A stretch of DNA of 64,000 nt from HXMU1420-13 sp965229525. GTDB taxonomy: Bacteria > Bacteroidota > Rhodothermia > Balneolales > Balneolaceae. The DNA is taken from NCBI GenBank assembly GCA_965229525.1, contig OZ245886.1, positions 1,860,001 through 1,924,000 on the forward strand. Direction: 5' to 3'. The notes under the pieces are model-generated. The model did no database searches and was not told where the DNA came from. It was given only the letters and a program-made list of their open reading frames with translations. Shown piece by piece: positions 36,883 through 45,250 of the stretch; the first letter of the stretch is position 1; every line of letters starts with the position of its first letter. The position numbers were made by a program, and so were the translations under genes.

Positions 36883-38562
36883 TTAGATTTTTTCTTCTAG
36901 ATGCGTTCTTGTAGGCTCCAGGTCTAATGCTTGTTTCCACCATTTTTTTGCTTCTTCAATATTACCAAGTGCTTCATAAACATCACCAAGGTGTTCTAAA
37001 ACTTCTGCGCTAGCTGTACCAGTATCGATGGAAGCACGGATAAATCTTCTGGCACGATCAAAATCACCAAGTTTAAAGTAGACCCAACCAACAGTATCGA
37101 GATATGCAGCATTTTCTGAATCAAGTTCGATCGCGCGAAGAGCTAATTCTCTGGCACGTTCAAGATTCACTTCACGAACCGATAAGTTGTAGGCGTAATT
37201 GTTCATCGCATTATGATTTTGGGAATCATAACGGAGAGCGAGTTCATATACTCGATCGGATTCTTCATAATTTTTAAGCCCAGATTGGGCATCCCCCAAT
37301 GTTCCAAAAATGATCGATTTAAATGGACGCCTGGCTGGGGCTCTGGAAGCTTGTTCCAACCAGATTACCGCACTCCTTGAATTATCATTGAGCATATAAG
37401 CTGTGCCAATAAAATATTGAATGAACGCATCTTCCGGAACACGAGTATCTGCCTCTATTCCAACATCAATAGCTTCATCATAACGTTGAGCCTGCAACAA
37501 TAACTGAAGTCGTTGACGCCATGCAATGTCATCCTCTGGAATTAACTCATTTGCTCGCTCAAGCTTCTCGATGGCTTTATCTGTTTCGCCCGATATTGAG
37601 AAAAACTGACCGGCCAAAGTAAATGCAGGACCATAATCGGATGCGTTTTCGGTGTATAAATCAAGAATTCGAGCGGTTTCAATTTCAAGCTGAATATTTT
37701 GTGGTTCATCTTGATGACGAGCATACATAAATTGAGCAATCATATATTTTTGCTCGGCATTTATGATTGGGTCAGAAATGAAATTACCGAGTAAAGTGCC
37801 GGCGCTATCCCATTTTGCTTCGTCTATGTAGATGCTGGATAAATTAATTAATGATTCAGGATCACGAGCGTTTCTATAAAGGGCGTCTTTTAATACTGCT
37901 TTTGCTTCTTCGGTTCTTTGGAGACGTTCATAATACCCAGCTAAGAGATTAAGCGTATTCAAATTATCTGGTTCAACATCACGTAACAACTCAAGCTGTA
38001 CTAACGCTGAATCTGGTGCTCCTAGGGCCTGGAAGTTTTCAAATTTTCGAACAAGAACAACAGGATTTGGGCCAGTTAATCGGAATATTTTATCCAGTGT
38101 TTGATTGGATTGAAGAAATAGCCCAAAATCATTTTGAGTATCTGCCAACATAAAAAGTGCATCATAGTCATCCGGGTGATACTCGAGAAGCGCAATCAAT
38201 TCGTCTAAAGTCGCCTGATTTTGACCTGCCGCACGATAGATTTCTGCGAGTCTAAAACGATACCATTTATTTTGGGGCTCTAATTGTACGGCCTCTTTTC
38301 CGTAAAATGCTGCGTTCGGTAAATCCTCCTGCATGAAGTATACATCAGCCAATGCAAAACTTATACCTGATTGAGGGGCAAGACCTTCATAGGCTTCAAG
38401 CAAAAGCGTTGTAGCAACGTCATATTCTTCATTAACAAATGCTTCCATGCCTTCGATATAAGCTGTCTTTGCCTCTCTTTCTTCAACGGATTGAACCTGG
38501 GCATTAGCCTGATATTCAAACAGGATCAAAAAACTAAATAAGAAAATGAGTTCTCTTTTCAT
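36883..38562 (-). CDS. Tetratricopeptide repeat protein, exported
   Basis: A 559-aa protein with signal peptide (Q-A-N-A-Q) and about a dozen TPR units from ~35 to the C-terminus (for example A-Y-L-D-T-V-G-W-V-Y-F-K-L-G-D and V-L-E-H-L-G-D-V-Y-E-A-L-G). TPR superhelices mediate protein-protein contacts, so it is probably a periplasmic scaffold. It is the first gene of the minus-strand run that includes the DUF4292 lipoprotein and EnvC-like activator. Its start is divergent from the arginine leader across 38563-38679. Confidence 0.88.
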   Translation of the reverse strand: MKRELIFLFSFLILFEYQANAQVQSVEEREAKTAYIEGMEAFVNEEYDVATTLLLEAYEGLAPQSGISFALADVYFMQEDLPNAAFYGKEAVQLEPQNKWYRFRLAEIYRAAGQNQATLDELIALLEYHPDDYDALFMLADTQNDFGLFLQSNQTLDKIFRLTGPNPVVLVRKFENFQALGAPDSALVQLELLRDVEPDNLNTLNLLAGYYERLQRTEEAKAVLKDALYRNARDPESLINLSSIYIDEAKWDSAGTLLGNFISDPIINAEQKYMIAQFMYARHQDEPQNIQLEIETARILDLYTENASDYGPAFTLAGQFFSISGETDKAIEKLERANELIPEDDIAWRQRLQLLLQAQRYDEAIDVGIEADTRVPEDAFIQYFIGTAYMLNDNSRSAVIWLEQASRAPARRPFKSIIFGTLGDAQSGLKNYEESDRVYELALRYDSQNHNAMNNYAYNLSVREVNLERARELALRAIELDSENAAYLDTVGWVYFKLGDFDRARRFIRASIDTGTASAEVLEHLGDVYEALGNIEEAKKWWKQALDLEPTRTHLEEKI

Positions 38563-38679
38563 GTAGCTGTAAACGACAAGTTGACTTTATAAGTGCCGTA
38601 AAATTCTTTTTTGAAGGATAACAATAAATTATTGCATTGGCTGTTGGAATTAAAAATTGTTCTGCTTTTCTTTTTAGCC

Positions 38680-38745
38680 ATGCAAAACATTGTTGCACAT
38701 AGAATTGATTTTTCTCCCGTAGTTCGGATTCCGCGGCGGCGGTAA
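38680..38745 (+). CDS. Arginine leader peptide (21 codons), putative attenuator
   Basis: A short frame, ATG at 38680 to TAA at 38743. It has Arg codons at 38701 (AGA) and 38725 (CGG), then three consecutive CGG codons at 38734-38742 directly before the stop; the peptide ends V-V-R-I-P-R-R-R. A second stop (TAG) follows. It sits 82 bases before the first gene of the arginine operon, the usual position and shape of an amino-acid-sensing leader peptide. The CGG run is unusual for this AT-rich genome, which mostly uses CGA, CGT and AGA. Translation has not been shown. Confidence 0.75.
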   Translation: MQNIVAHRIDFSPVVRIPRRR

Positions 38746-38800
38746 TAGCTTTTCTTTGCCAGTTTGGTACTGGCGTTCATCCGTTCTTCATCAATTCTAT
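38699..38800 (+). promoter_or_regulatory. Arginine operon leader RNA with long-range inverted repeat
   Basis: ATAGAATTGAT (38699-38709, inside the leader peptide) is exactly complementary to ATCAATTCTAT (38790-38800, just before the GNAT start). Inside this, CGGAT (38725-38729) can pair with ATCCG (38779-38783), and GCCAGT/ACTGGC (38758-38763 with 38769-38774) forms a small hairpin. The nested stems overlap the leader-peptide Arg codons, so ribosome position should change the fold. No strong T-run follows, so control could be at translation initiation rather than termination. Confidence 0.65.
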
Positions 38801-38827
38801 TTATCACTCATTCACACTCAACCAACA

Positions 38828-39478
38828 ATGTCCGTTTCAATTAAATATGCATCCAAAGAATATGAAAGCTATGCACAAGCTATTTGCGAGCTTATAGAGT
38901 CTGCTGCGAAAAAGCGTGGAACCGGAATCGCAAAACGTGATCCGAAATACATCAAATCCAAAATGAATAGCGGGAATGCTGTTATTGCAATCGATGATAA
39001 AGGAAATCTTGCAGGATTTTGCTACATCGAAACCTGGGAAGAAAAAAAGTATGTGGCCAACTCAGGCCTGATAGTTGCCCCGTCATTTCGAGGGCAGGGT
39101 CTCGCAAAGAAGATTAAAGCCAAAGCTTTTCAGCTTTCTAAAGAAAAATTTCCGGAGGCTAAATTATTTGGGATCACAACTAGCCTCCCTGTAATGAAAA
39201 TCAATTCTGATTTAGGATATCGGCCAGTCACTTTTTCGGAATTAACGAAGGATGAAACGTTTTGGATCGGATGCCAGAGTTGTCCAAATTTTGACATCCT
39301 AACCCGAAATGAACGAACTAATTGCTTGTGTACGGGAATGCTTTATGATCCTGAGCATCCTAACAACAAGCCTAAAAAACAACGCGAACGTAACATCAAA
39401 AAATTCTATCGTTGGGTACAGCTTAAGAAAGAACATTTTCTAAAAGCGATGAACAACGCAAAATTGTTTCTGTCATGA
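38828..39478 (+). CDS. GNAT acetyltransferase, probable N-acetylglutamate synthase
   Basis: The frame opens at 38756, but the ATG at 38828 (M-S-V-S-I-K-Y-A) matches a GNAT start and leaves the leader RNA free, giving 216 aa. The acetyl-CoA loop is R-G-Q-G-L-A (88-93). The C-terminal third has four Cys (149, 152, 166, 168) in a C-x2-C...C-x-C pattern that may bind zinc. As the first gene of the arginine operon, and with no argA or argJ nearby, it is the obvious candidate for acetylating glutamate; that role is inferred. It overlaps argG by four bases. Confidence 0.8.
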   Translation: MSVSIKYASKEYESYAQAICELIESAAKKRGTGIAKRDPKYIKSKMNSGNAVIAIDDKGNLAGFCYIETWEEKKYVANSGLIVAPSFRGQGLAKKIKAKAFQLSKEKFPEAKLFGITTSLPVMKINSDLGYRPVTFSELTKDETFWIGCQSCPNFDILTRNERTNCLCTGMLYDPEHPNNKPKKQRERNIKKFYRWVQLKKEHFLKAMNNAKLFLS

Positions 39479-40659
39479 AAAAAGTAGTTTTAGCTTTTAG
39501 CGGGGGATTAGATACCAGCTATTGTGCCATTCATTTAGCAAAAGACTTAGGTTATGAAGTGTTCTCTGCTGCAGTAAATACCGGTGGTTTTAATGAAGCC
39601 GAACAGAAAGAACTCGAGAAAAAAGCCGCTGATCTTGGAATCAAAAATCATGTGTGTCTAGACGTTGAGCAGCAATTCTATGATGAAGGTATAAAGTATT
39701 TAATCTTCGGAAATGTACTTAAAAATCATACCTATCCACTTTCTGTAAGTGCAGAGCGTGTTTTTCAGGCTATGGCGATTGCAAATTATGCCAAGGCAGT
39801 GGGTGCGGATGCCATCGCACATGGAAGCACTGGCGCCGGGAATGATCAGGTTCGATTCGATTTAGTTTTTAATGTAATTGCTCCAGAAATGGAGATAATT
39901 ACACCTATTCGAGATCAAAAACTGAGTCGGGAAGAAGAGGTTGAGTACCTGAAAAGTCATGGAATTGAAAAAGAATGGGCGAAAGCAAAGTATTCCATCA
40001 ATCAAGGACTTTGGGGTACTTCAGTAGGCGGAGCAGAAACGTTAACATCCCACAAATACCTGCCCGAAGAAGCCTGGCCAACTCCTGTCGTGAATCGAGA
40101 TTCGTTAATCGTTGAAATTGGATTTGAACATGGAGAACCAATAACAATTAACGATGAACGAATAACGTCTGTTGAACTTATAAAAAAACTAAATGACTTG
40201 GCTTCCAAATACGGCATTGGACGGGACATCCATGTTGGTGATACAATTATCGGGATAAAAGGAAGAGTTGGATTTGAAGCGGCGGCACCGTTAATCATCA
40301 TTGAATCTCACAGACTTTTAGAAAAACATGTGTTGGGAAAATGGCAATTATACTGGAAAGATCAACTTGGGGATTTCTATGGTATGTTGATGCATGAAGG
40401 TCAATTCTTAGATCCGGTAATGCGTGATATAGAATCGTTTCTAACTCATACTCAGGAGCATGTAACTGGTAAAGTGATCGTAAAACTTGAGCCGACGAGA
40501 TTTGAGCTTCAAGGAATTGAATCTGAATACGACTTAATGAAATCGAAATTTGGCCAATACGGCGAGATGAATCAGGGCTGGTCGGGAGAGGACGTAAAAG
40601 GATTCACCAAGATTATGAGTAACGCCACCTTAATTCAAAGAGGTATCCAGAATGATTAA
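39475..40659 (+). CDS. argG: Argininosuccinate synthase
   Basis: Joins citrulline and aspartate with ATP to argininosuccinate in the cytoplasm. The 394-aa protein has the N-type PP-loop A-F-S-G-G-L-D-T-S-Y near residue 7, the A-H-G-S-T-G-A-G-N-D-Q-V-R-F motif near 118 and Y-S-I-N-Q-G-L-W-G near 178, all diagnostic. Length matches the family. The start overlaps the GNAT gene by four bases (ATGA), and the stop overlaps argC by eight bases, so it is translationally coupled on both sides. Confidence 0.97.
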   Translation: MKKVVLAFSGGLDTSYCAIHLAKDLGYEVFSAAVNTGGFNEAEQKELEKKAADLGIKNHVCLDVEQQFYDEGIKYLIFGNVLKNHTYPLSVSAERVFQAMAIANYAKAVGADAIAHGSTGAGNDQVRFDLVFNVIAPEMEIITPIRDQKLSREEEVEYLKSHGIEKEWAKAKYSINQGLWGTSVGGAETLTSHKYLPEEAWPTPVVNRDSLIVEIGFEHGEPITINDERITSVELIKKLNDLASKYGIGRDIHVGDTIIGIKGRVGFEAAAPLIIIESHRLLEKHVLGKWQLYWKDQLGDFYGMLMHEGQFLDPVMRDIESFLTHTQEHVTGKVIVKLEPTRFELQGIESEYDLMKSKFGQYGEMNQGWSGEDVKGFTKIMSNATLIQRGIQND

Positions 40660-41617
40660 AGTTGGGATAATAGGCGGCGCCGGATATACTGCAGGAGAAT
40701 TGATACGACTAATCATGCTCCATCCGGATGCGGAATTAGTATCGGTGGTGAGTAGAAGTCATGCAGGAGAAAGTATTTCAAAAGCACATCCTGATTTAAG
40801 TGGTTGGCTGGAAATGAGATTTGATTTTGATCTACAGCATAATCCAGATGTATTATTTCTCTGTTCTGGGCATGGAAAATCAGCGGAAGTTTTAGAACAA
40901 AATGAGATACCCAAAGACACAAAGATTATTGATTTGAGTGCTGATTTTAGACTTAAAGCGGATGAAAACGAATTTGTATATGGTTTGCCGGAATTAAATC
41001 GAGCGTATATCAAGCCGGCTCAATTTGTTGCTAATCCAGGTTGTTTTGCGACTTGTATTCAGCTGACTTTACTCCCTCTTGCTGTTCATAATCTTCTTGA
41101 AGCAGATGTTCATATCACGGCTATTACCGGGAGTACCGGAGCCGGACAAAATCCAACTTCGACCACACATTTTAGCTGGCGTTCAAATAATGCGTCTATT
41201 TACAAAGCTTTTACACATCAACATTTAGGTGAGATTAAACAAAGTCTGATTCAACTACAGCCAGGGTTTTCACAAAATCTGCACTTTATTCCAATGCGAG
41301 GAGCTTTTACTCGTGGAATTTTAGCTGCCAGTTATCTGAAAAGTGATCTGAGCTTGAGCGAGGCGATCAATTATTACAAACAATATTACTATGAACATCC
41401 TTTTGTGGATGTGGTCGATTTTCCCCTGGACGTGAAATCAGTTGTAAACACGAATCGTGCATTATTATCCCTTCAAAAAGAAGGCGATCAATTGTTAATA
41501 ACCGGGGTGATTGACAATTTGCTCAAAGGTGCCTCAGGCCAAGCAGTACAAAATATGAATTTGATGTTCGGTGAGGAAGAGACAACCGGACTTAAACTAA
41601 AACCAGGTGCGTTTTAA
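40652..41617 (+). CDS. argC: N-acetyl-gamma-glutamyl-phosphate reductase
   Basis: NADPH-dependent reduction of N-acetylglutamyl phosphate to the semialdehyde. The 321-aa protein has an N-terminal Rossmann motif (G-I-I-G-G-A-G-Y-T-A-G-E-L), catalytic Cys in N-P-G-C-F-A-T-C, and G-S-T-G-A-G and H-F-I-P-M-R-G-A-F motifs near the active-site His. It overlaps argG and lies two bases before proC. Confidence 0.96.
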   Translation: MIKVGIIGGAGYTAGELIRLIMLHPDAELVSVVSRSHAGESISKAHPDLSGWLEMRFDFDLQHNPDVLFLCSGHGKSAEVLEQNEIPKDTKIIDLSADFRLKADENEFVYGLPELNRAYIKPAQFVANPGCFATCIQLTLLPLAVHNLLEADVHITAITGSTGAGQNPTSTTHFSWRSNNASIYKAFTHQHLGEIKQSLIQLQPGFSQNLHFIPMRGAFTRGILAASYLKSDLSLSEAINYYKQYYYEHPFVDVVDFPLDVKSVVNTNRALLSLQKEGDQLLITGVIDNLLKGASGQAVQNMNLMFGEEETTGLKLKPGAF

Positions 41618-41619
41618 TC

Positions 41620-42420
41620 ATGAAAGAATTTGAAATTGCGATTATCGGTGCAGGAAATTTAGGACAGGCTTTGGCTCACGGATTTTCTTCTCACATTCCA
41701 AGAGAAAAAATTGTACTTACACGCCGGCACGTATCTCGACTTGAAAAATTAGCTGATCAGGGATTTTCAACGACAGATGACAATGTTGCAGCCGCTAAGA
41801 ATTCGAAAATTCTCGTACTCAGTGTTCAACCCAAACAAATTGAGGGCGTTTTAAAAGAAATCGATCATGTAATTGATCCGAATGAACACATCTTGGTTTC
41901 TACGATAACTGGGGTTTCACTTGATAGGATTCAGAAAGCTACTTCAAAGAAACTTCCTATCATTCGATCCATGCCCAATACAGCTGCGGCAATTTCCGAA
42001 TCCATGACTTGTATCTGTGGAAATGAATTGGCGAATGGCCATCTCAAACCTGTTGAAACTCTCTTTAAATCGCTTGGCGAAACTCTCATCATTGAAGAGC
42101 GATTGATGAAAGCAGCAACTGTGTTAGCCGCTAGTGGAATCGCCTTTTTCTTACGATACATTCGTGCGGCAACACAAGGCGGAATTGAACTTGGATTTGA
42201 AGCGGAAGAAGCTCAGAAAATTGCCATGCAAACTGCACGAGGCGCAGCATCATTGTTAGTAGAAGGAAGTGCTCATCCTGAAATGGAAATCGACAAAGTA
42301 ACTACACCAATGGGATGTACCATTGCCGGTTTAAACGAGATGGAGCATCAAGGGCTAAGTTCAGCTCTTATCAAAGGAATTGTGACTTCATTCAATAAAA
42401 TTAATACTATCGCTGAATGA
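41620..42420 (+). CDS. proC: Pyrroline-5-carboxylate reductase
   Basis: Reduces pyrroline-5-carboxylate to proline with NAD(P)H. The 266-aa protein has an N-terminal I-I-G-A-G-N-L-G-Q-A dinucleotide motif, S-V-Q-P-K-Q near 68, R-S-M-P-N-T-A-A near 110 and the C-terminal family segment with T-T-P-M-G-C-T-I-A-G-L. It sits inside the arginine operon, overlapping argD by four bases, which places the last step of proline synthesis under the same control. Confidence 0.93.
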   Translation: MKEFEIAIIGAGNLGQALAHGFSSHIPREKIVLTRRHVSRLEKLADQGFSTTDDNVAAAKNSKILVLSVQPKQIEGVLKEIDHVIDPNEHILVSTITGVSLDRIQKATSKKLPIIRSMPNTAAAISESMTCICGNELANGHLKPVETLFKSLGETLIIEERLMKAATVLAASGIAFFLRYIRAATQGGIELGFEAEEAQKIAMQTARGAASLLVEGSAHPEMEIDKVTTPMGCTIAGLNEMEHQGLSSALIKGIVTSFNKINTIAE

Positions 42421-43544
42421 AGTTATTCGAAGTCTACCCACTATTTGACGTAGAACCAGTTGAAGCGGATGGAGCATTGCTCTTTGACCGCCAAGGGAAT
42501 AAATATCTCGATTTTTACGGTGGTCACGCGGTTATTTCGATTGGTCATGGTCATCCACATTTTATTGAGAGAATTACTGATCAACTTGGAAAACTCGCAT
42601 TCTATTCGAATTCGGTTCCGATCAACCTACAAAAAGATTTGGCCCATAAATTGGGCGAAATGAGCGGGTATTATAGTTGGAATTTATTCTTGTGTAACTC
42701 AGGAGCTGAGGCAAATGAAAATGCTATGAAACTGGCATCTGCACATAATAGCAGAAAAAAAGTAATGGCATTCACTGGTGGATTTCATGGTCGAACTTCG
42801 TTAGCAGTAGCAGCAACTGATAATCCGAACATTGTTTTTCCAGTGAATGAGAGTGCTGAAATTCTACGCTTTAATTTTGAAGATTTTGAAGGAACAGAAT
42901 CAGCGTTAAAGAAAGAAGACATCTGCTGTGTAATCATTGAAGGAATTCAAGGGGTAGGAGGAATAGTGGAACCTTCCACTGATTTTCTTCGACATCTACG
43001 AACACTATGTGATGAGACGGGCACTATTCTAATTTTGGATGAAGTTCAATCCGGTTTTGGACGTTCGGGACGATTTTTTGCCCATCAACATTCTTTTGTT
43101 CAGCCTGATATCATCTCGATTGCAAAAGGAATGGGCAATGGTTTTCCAGTGGGTGGAATTTTGATAAGCCCGACCTTGAAGCCAAAAATCGGGATGTTGG
43201 GGACAACTTTTGGTGGAAATCACCTTGCTTGTGCAGCGAGTTTAGCCGTTTTGGAAATCATCGAAAATGAGAAACTCATTCAGAATGCAGCCAATATGGG
43301 AAAGCTGTTGATTGAAGAGTTAGGGCAAATATCCGCTATAAAAGATATTCGTGGAAGAGGTTTAATGCTGGGTTTAGAGTTTGAGTTTCCAATTGCCGAG
43401 ATGCGAAAAAAGTTGTTGTATGAACAGAAAGTATTTACCGGTTCTTCCTCAAATAAAAATACATTACGTCTTCTACCACCACTAAATATTGGTGAAAAAG
43501 AAGTAAATCAATTCATAGATGCAATAACCCTTGTAGTAGAATGA
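42417..43544 (+). CDS. argD: Acetylornithine aminotransferase (class III PLP)
   Basis: Transfers the amino group from glutamate to N-acetylglutamate semialdehyde. A 375-aa class III aminotransferase with N-S-G-A-E-A-N-E-N-A (PLP phosphate site), F-H-G-R-T, L-D-E-V-Q-S-G-F-G-R and the PLP lysine in I-A-K-G-M-G-N-G-F-P. Assignment to the acetylornithine reaction rests on its place between proC and argF'. It overlaps both neighbours by four bases. Confidence 0.93.
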   Translation: MKLFEVYPLFDVEPVEADGALLFDRQGNKYLDFYGGHAVISIGHGHPHFIERITDQLGKLAFYSNSVPINLQKDLAHKLGEMSGYYSWNLFLCNSGAEANENAMKLASAHNSRKKVMAFTGGFHGRTSLAVAATDNPNIVFPVNESAEILRFNFEDFEGTESALKKEDICCVIIEGIQGVGGIVEPSTDFLRHLRTLCDETGTILILDEVQSGFGRSGRFFAHQHSFVQPDIISIAKGMGNGFPVGGILISPTLKPKIGMLGTTFGGNHLACAASLAVLEIIENEKLIQNAANMGKLLIEELGQISAIKDIRGRGLMLGLEFEFPIAEMRKKLLYEQKVFTGSSSNKNTLRLLPPLNIGEKEVNQFIDAITLVVE

Positions 43545-44488
43545 AACAATTTCTCAGCATAGATGATGTCACTGAATTAGAAGTGTTGCTTCAAAAAGCT
43601 TTTGAGGTGAAGGCTAATCCCTTTTCAAATAAAGGGCTGGGCGAGAATAAATCTATCGGATTGATTTTTCTGAATCCAAGTTTAAGAACCAGAATAAGCT
43701 CGCAACGAGCAGCAATGAATTTGGGGCTTGATGTAATCCTATTCGATGTCAACAAAGGGGGCTGGAAACTGGAGTTTGGTGGCGGTGTGATCATGGATGG
43801 AGATTCATCCGAACATGTGATTGAAGCTGCTGGAGTACTTGGACAATATTTTGATATTTTAGCAATTCGATCCTTTGCTGGTCTCAAAAATCGAGATGAT
43901 GACTATGCAGAAAAAGTGATCAACGCGTTTGTTGATCATGCAGGAATTCCTATCGTGAATATGGAATCAGCCACCGGACATCCACTTCAGGCTTTTGCCG
44001 ATTTAATTACGATTAAAGAGCATCAAAAAACAGAAAAGCCCAAAGTTGTACTGAGTTGGGCACCACATCCGATAGCATTGCCGCAAGCAGTAGCGAATTC
44101 ATTTGTTCGATGGATGAAAGCAGACAATGTTGATTTGGTAGTTACAAATCCGGAAGGATATGATTTGCCTGTTCAGGTTATGGAAGGTGTTCATTTTGAG
44201 CCAGATCAATCAAAAGCATTTGAAGATGCAGATTTTGTGTATGCAAAAAATTGGAGTAGCTATTCAAAATATGGTGAGGTGCTTACCAACGATTCAAGTT
44301 GGATGATCACTCAACCTAAAATGGAATTGACGAATCAGGCCAAATTCATGCACTGTTTACCTGTTCGTAGAAATGTAGTAGTGGAAGATCAGGTTTTAGA
44401 TAGTCCAAACTGTATTGTTCTTGATCAGGCAGCAAACCGAATTGTTTCTATGCAAACTGTGCTTCAATCTATTTTAAAGGATTCTTAA
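43541..44488 (+). CDS. argF': N-acyl-L-ornithine transcarbamylase (ArgF', acetyl- or succinylornithine)
   Basis: Carbamoylates N-acylornithine to N-acylcitrulline. The 315-aa protein has the carbamoyl-phosphate motif S-L-R-T-R (47-51), the family-specific W-K-L-E-F and M-D-G-D loop, H-P-L-Q and H-C-L-P-V-R-R-N. It collinearly resembles the Bacteroides succinylornithine enzyme rather than ordinary ornithine transcarbamylases. At the position that separates acetyl from succinyl specificity (Glu92 in the Xanthomonas acetyl enzyme, Pro90 in Bacteroides) it has Ser90, so the acyl group is uncertain. It abuts argB directly. Confidence 0.93.
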   Translation: MKQFLSIDDVTELEVLLQKAFEVKANPFSNKGLGENKSIGLIFLNPSLRTRISSQRAAMNLGLDVILFDVNKGGWKLEFGGGVIMDGDSSEHVIEAAGVLGQYFDILAIRSFAGLKNRDDDYAEKVINAFVDHAGIPIVNMESATGHPLQAFADLITIKEHQKTEKPKVVLSWAPHPIALPQAVANSFVRWMKADNVDLVVTNPEGYDLPVQVMEGVHFEPDQSKAFEDADFVYAKNWSSYSKYGEVLTNDSSWMITQPKMELTNQAKFMHCLPVRRNVVVEDQVLDSPNCIVLDQAANRIVSMQTVLQSILKDS

Positions 44489-45250
44489 ATGGATACTATA
44501 AAAGTGATAAAAATCGGAGGTAAAGTAGCAGAGAATGAGATTATTTTAGATCAATTTTTGAAGGACTTTTATCACTTGAAAGGGTCAAAAATATTGGTCC
44601 ATGGGGGTGGAGTAATGGCCACTAAGATTTCAGAGAAATTGGGCATCGATACAAAAATGCTTGATGGCAGGAGAGTAACAAGTGCCGAAGCTCTTGAAGT
44701 AGTTACTATGGTTTATGGTGGTTTAATCAATAAAAAAATAGTTGCTAAACTTCAGGCAATTGGTCAGGATGCAATTGGCTTAACCGGCGCTGATTTAAAT
44801 ATTATACATGCCAACAAAAGAAATCCGGTCCCAATTGATTTTGGTTGGGTTGGGGATGTGGAGCATGTAAAGACTGAATGGTTAAAAGCCTTCCTTGAAC
44901 AAGGAGTTATTCCAATTATTGCACCACTTACACATGATGGTAAAGGGAATATGTTAAACACCAATGCAGATAATATCGCAGGGTATTTAGCTTCAGAACT
45001 TGCCAAAAGGTATTCGGTAAAACTCATTTTCTGTTTTGATAGACCGGGAGTAATGGATGGAGATATGGTTATTAAAACAATAGATCTACAACACTATGAT
45101 GATTTAAAATCAAAGGGAATCATCTCAGATGGAATGATTCCAAAACTGGATTTAGGATTTCAATCACTTAAAAAAACCGTTAATCAAGTAACAATTAAAG
45201 CGGTGGAAGACCTCACTATCGAAGAATCAGGTACGCAATTATTATTATGA
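44489..45250 (+). CDS. argB: Acetylglutamate kinase
   Basis: Phosphorylates N-acetylglutamate, the second pathway step. The 253-aa amino-acid-kinase-fold protein has K-I-G-G-K-V-A near residue 7, H-G-G-G-V near 37, the substrate-binding D-G-R-R-V-T-S-A-E-A-L-E-V near 58 and N-T-N-A-D-N-I-A-G near 155. The N-terminus lacks the extra helix usually linked with arginine inhibition. It begins directly after argF' and overlaps argE' by four bases. Confidence 0.94.
   Translation: MDTIKVIKIGGKVAENEIILDQFLKDFYHLKGSKILVHGGGVMATKISEKLGIDTKMLDGRRVTSAEALEVVTMVYGGLINKKIVAKLQAIGQDAIGLTGADLNIIHANKRNPVPIDFGWVGDVEHVKTEWLKAFLEQGVIPIIAPLTHDGKGNMLNTNADNIAGYLASELAKRYSVKLIFCFDRPGVMDGDMVIKTIDLQHYDDLKSKGIISDGMIPKLDLGFQSLKKTVNQVTIKAVEDLTIEESGTQLLL

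Noticed and set aside
38559..38807. 82-codon minus-strand frame across the arginine leader
   Set aside because: Low-complexity Lys/Arg-rich sequence covering the leader RNA; it contains the antisense of the CGG run and has no family resemblance.
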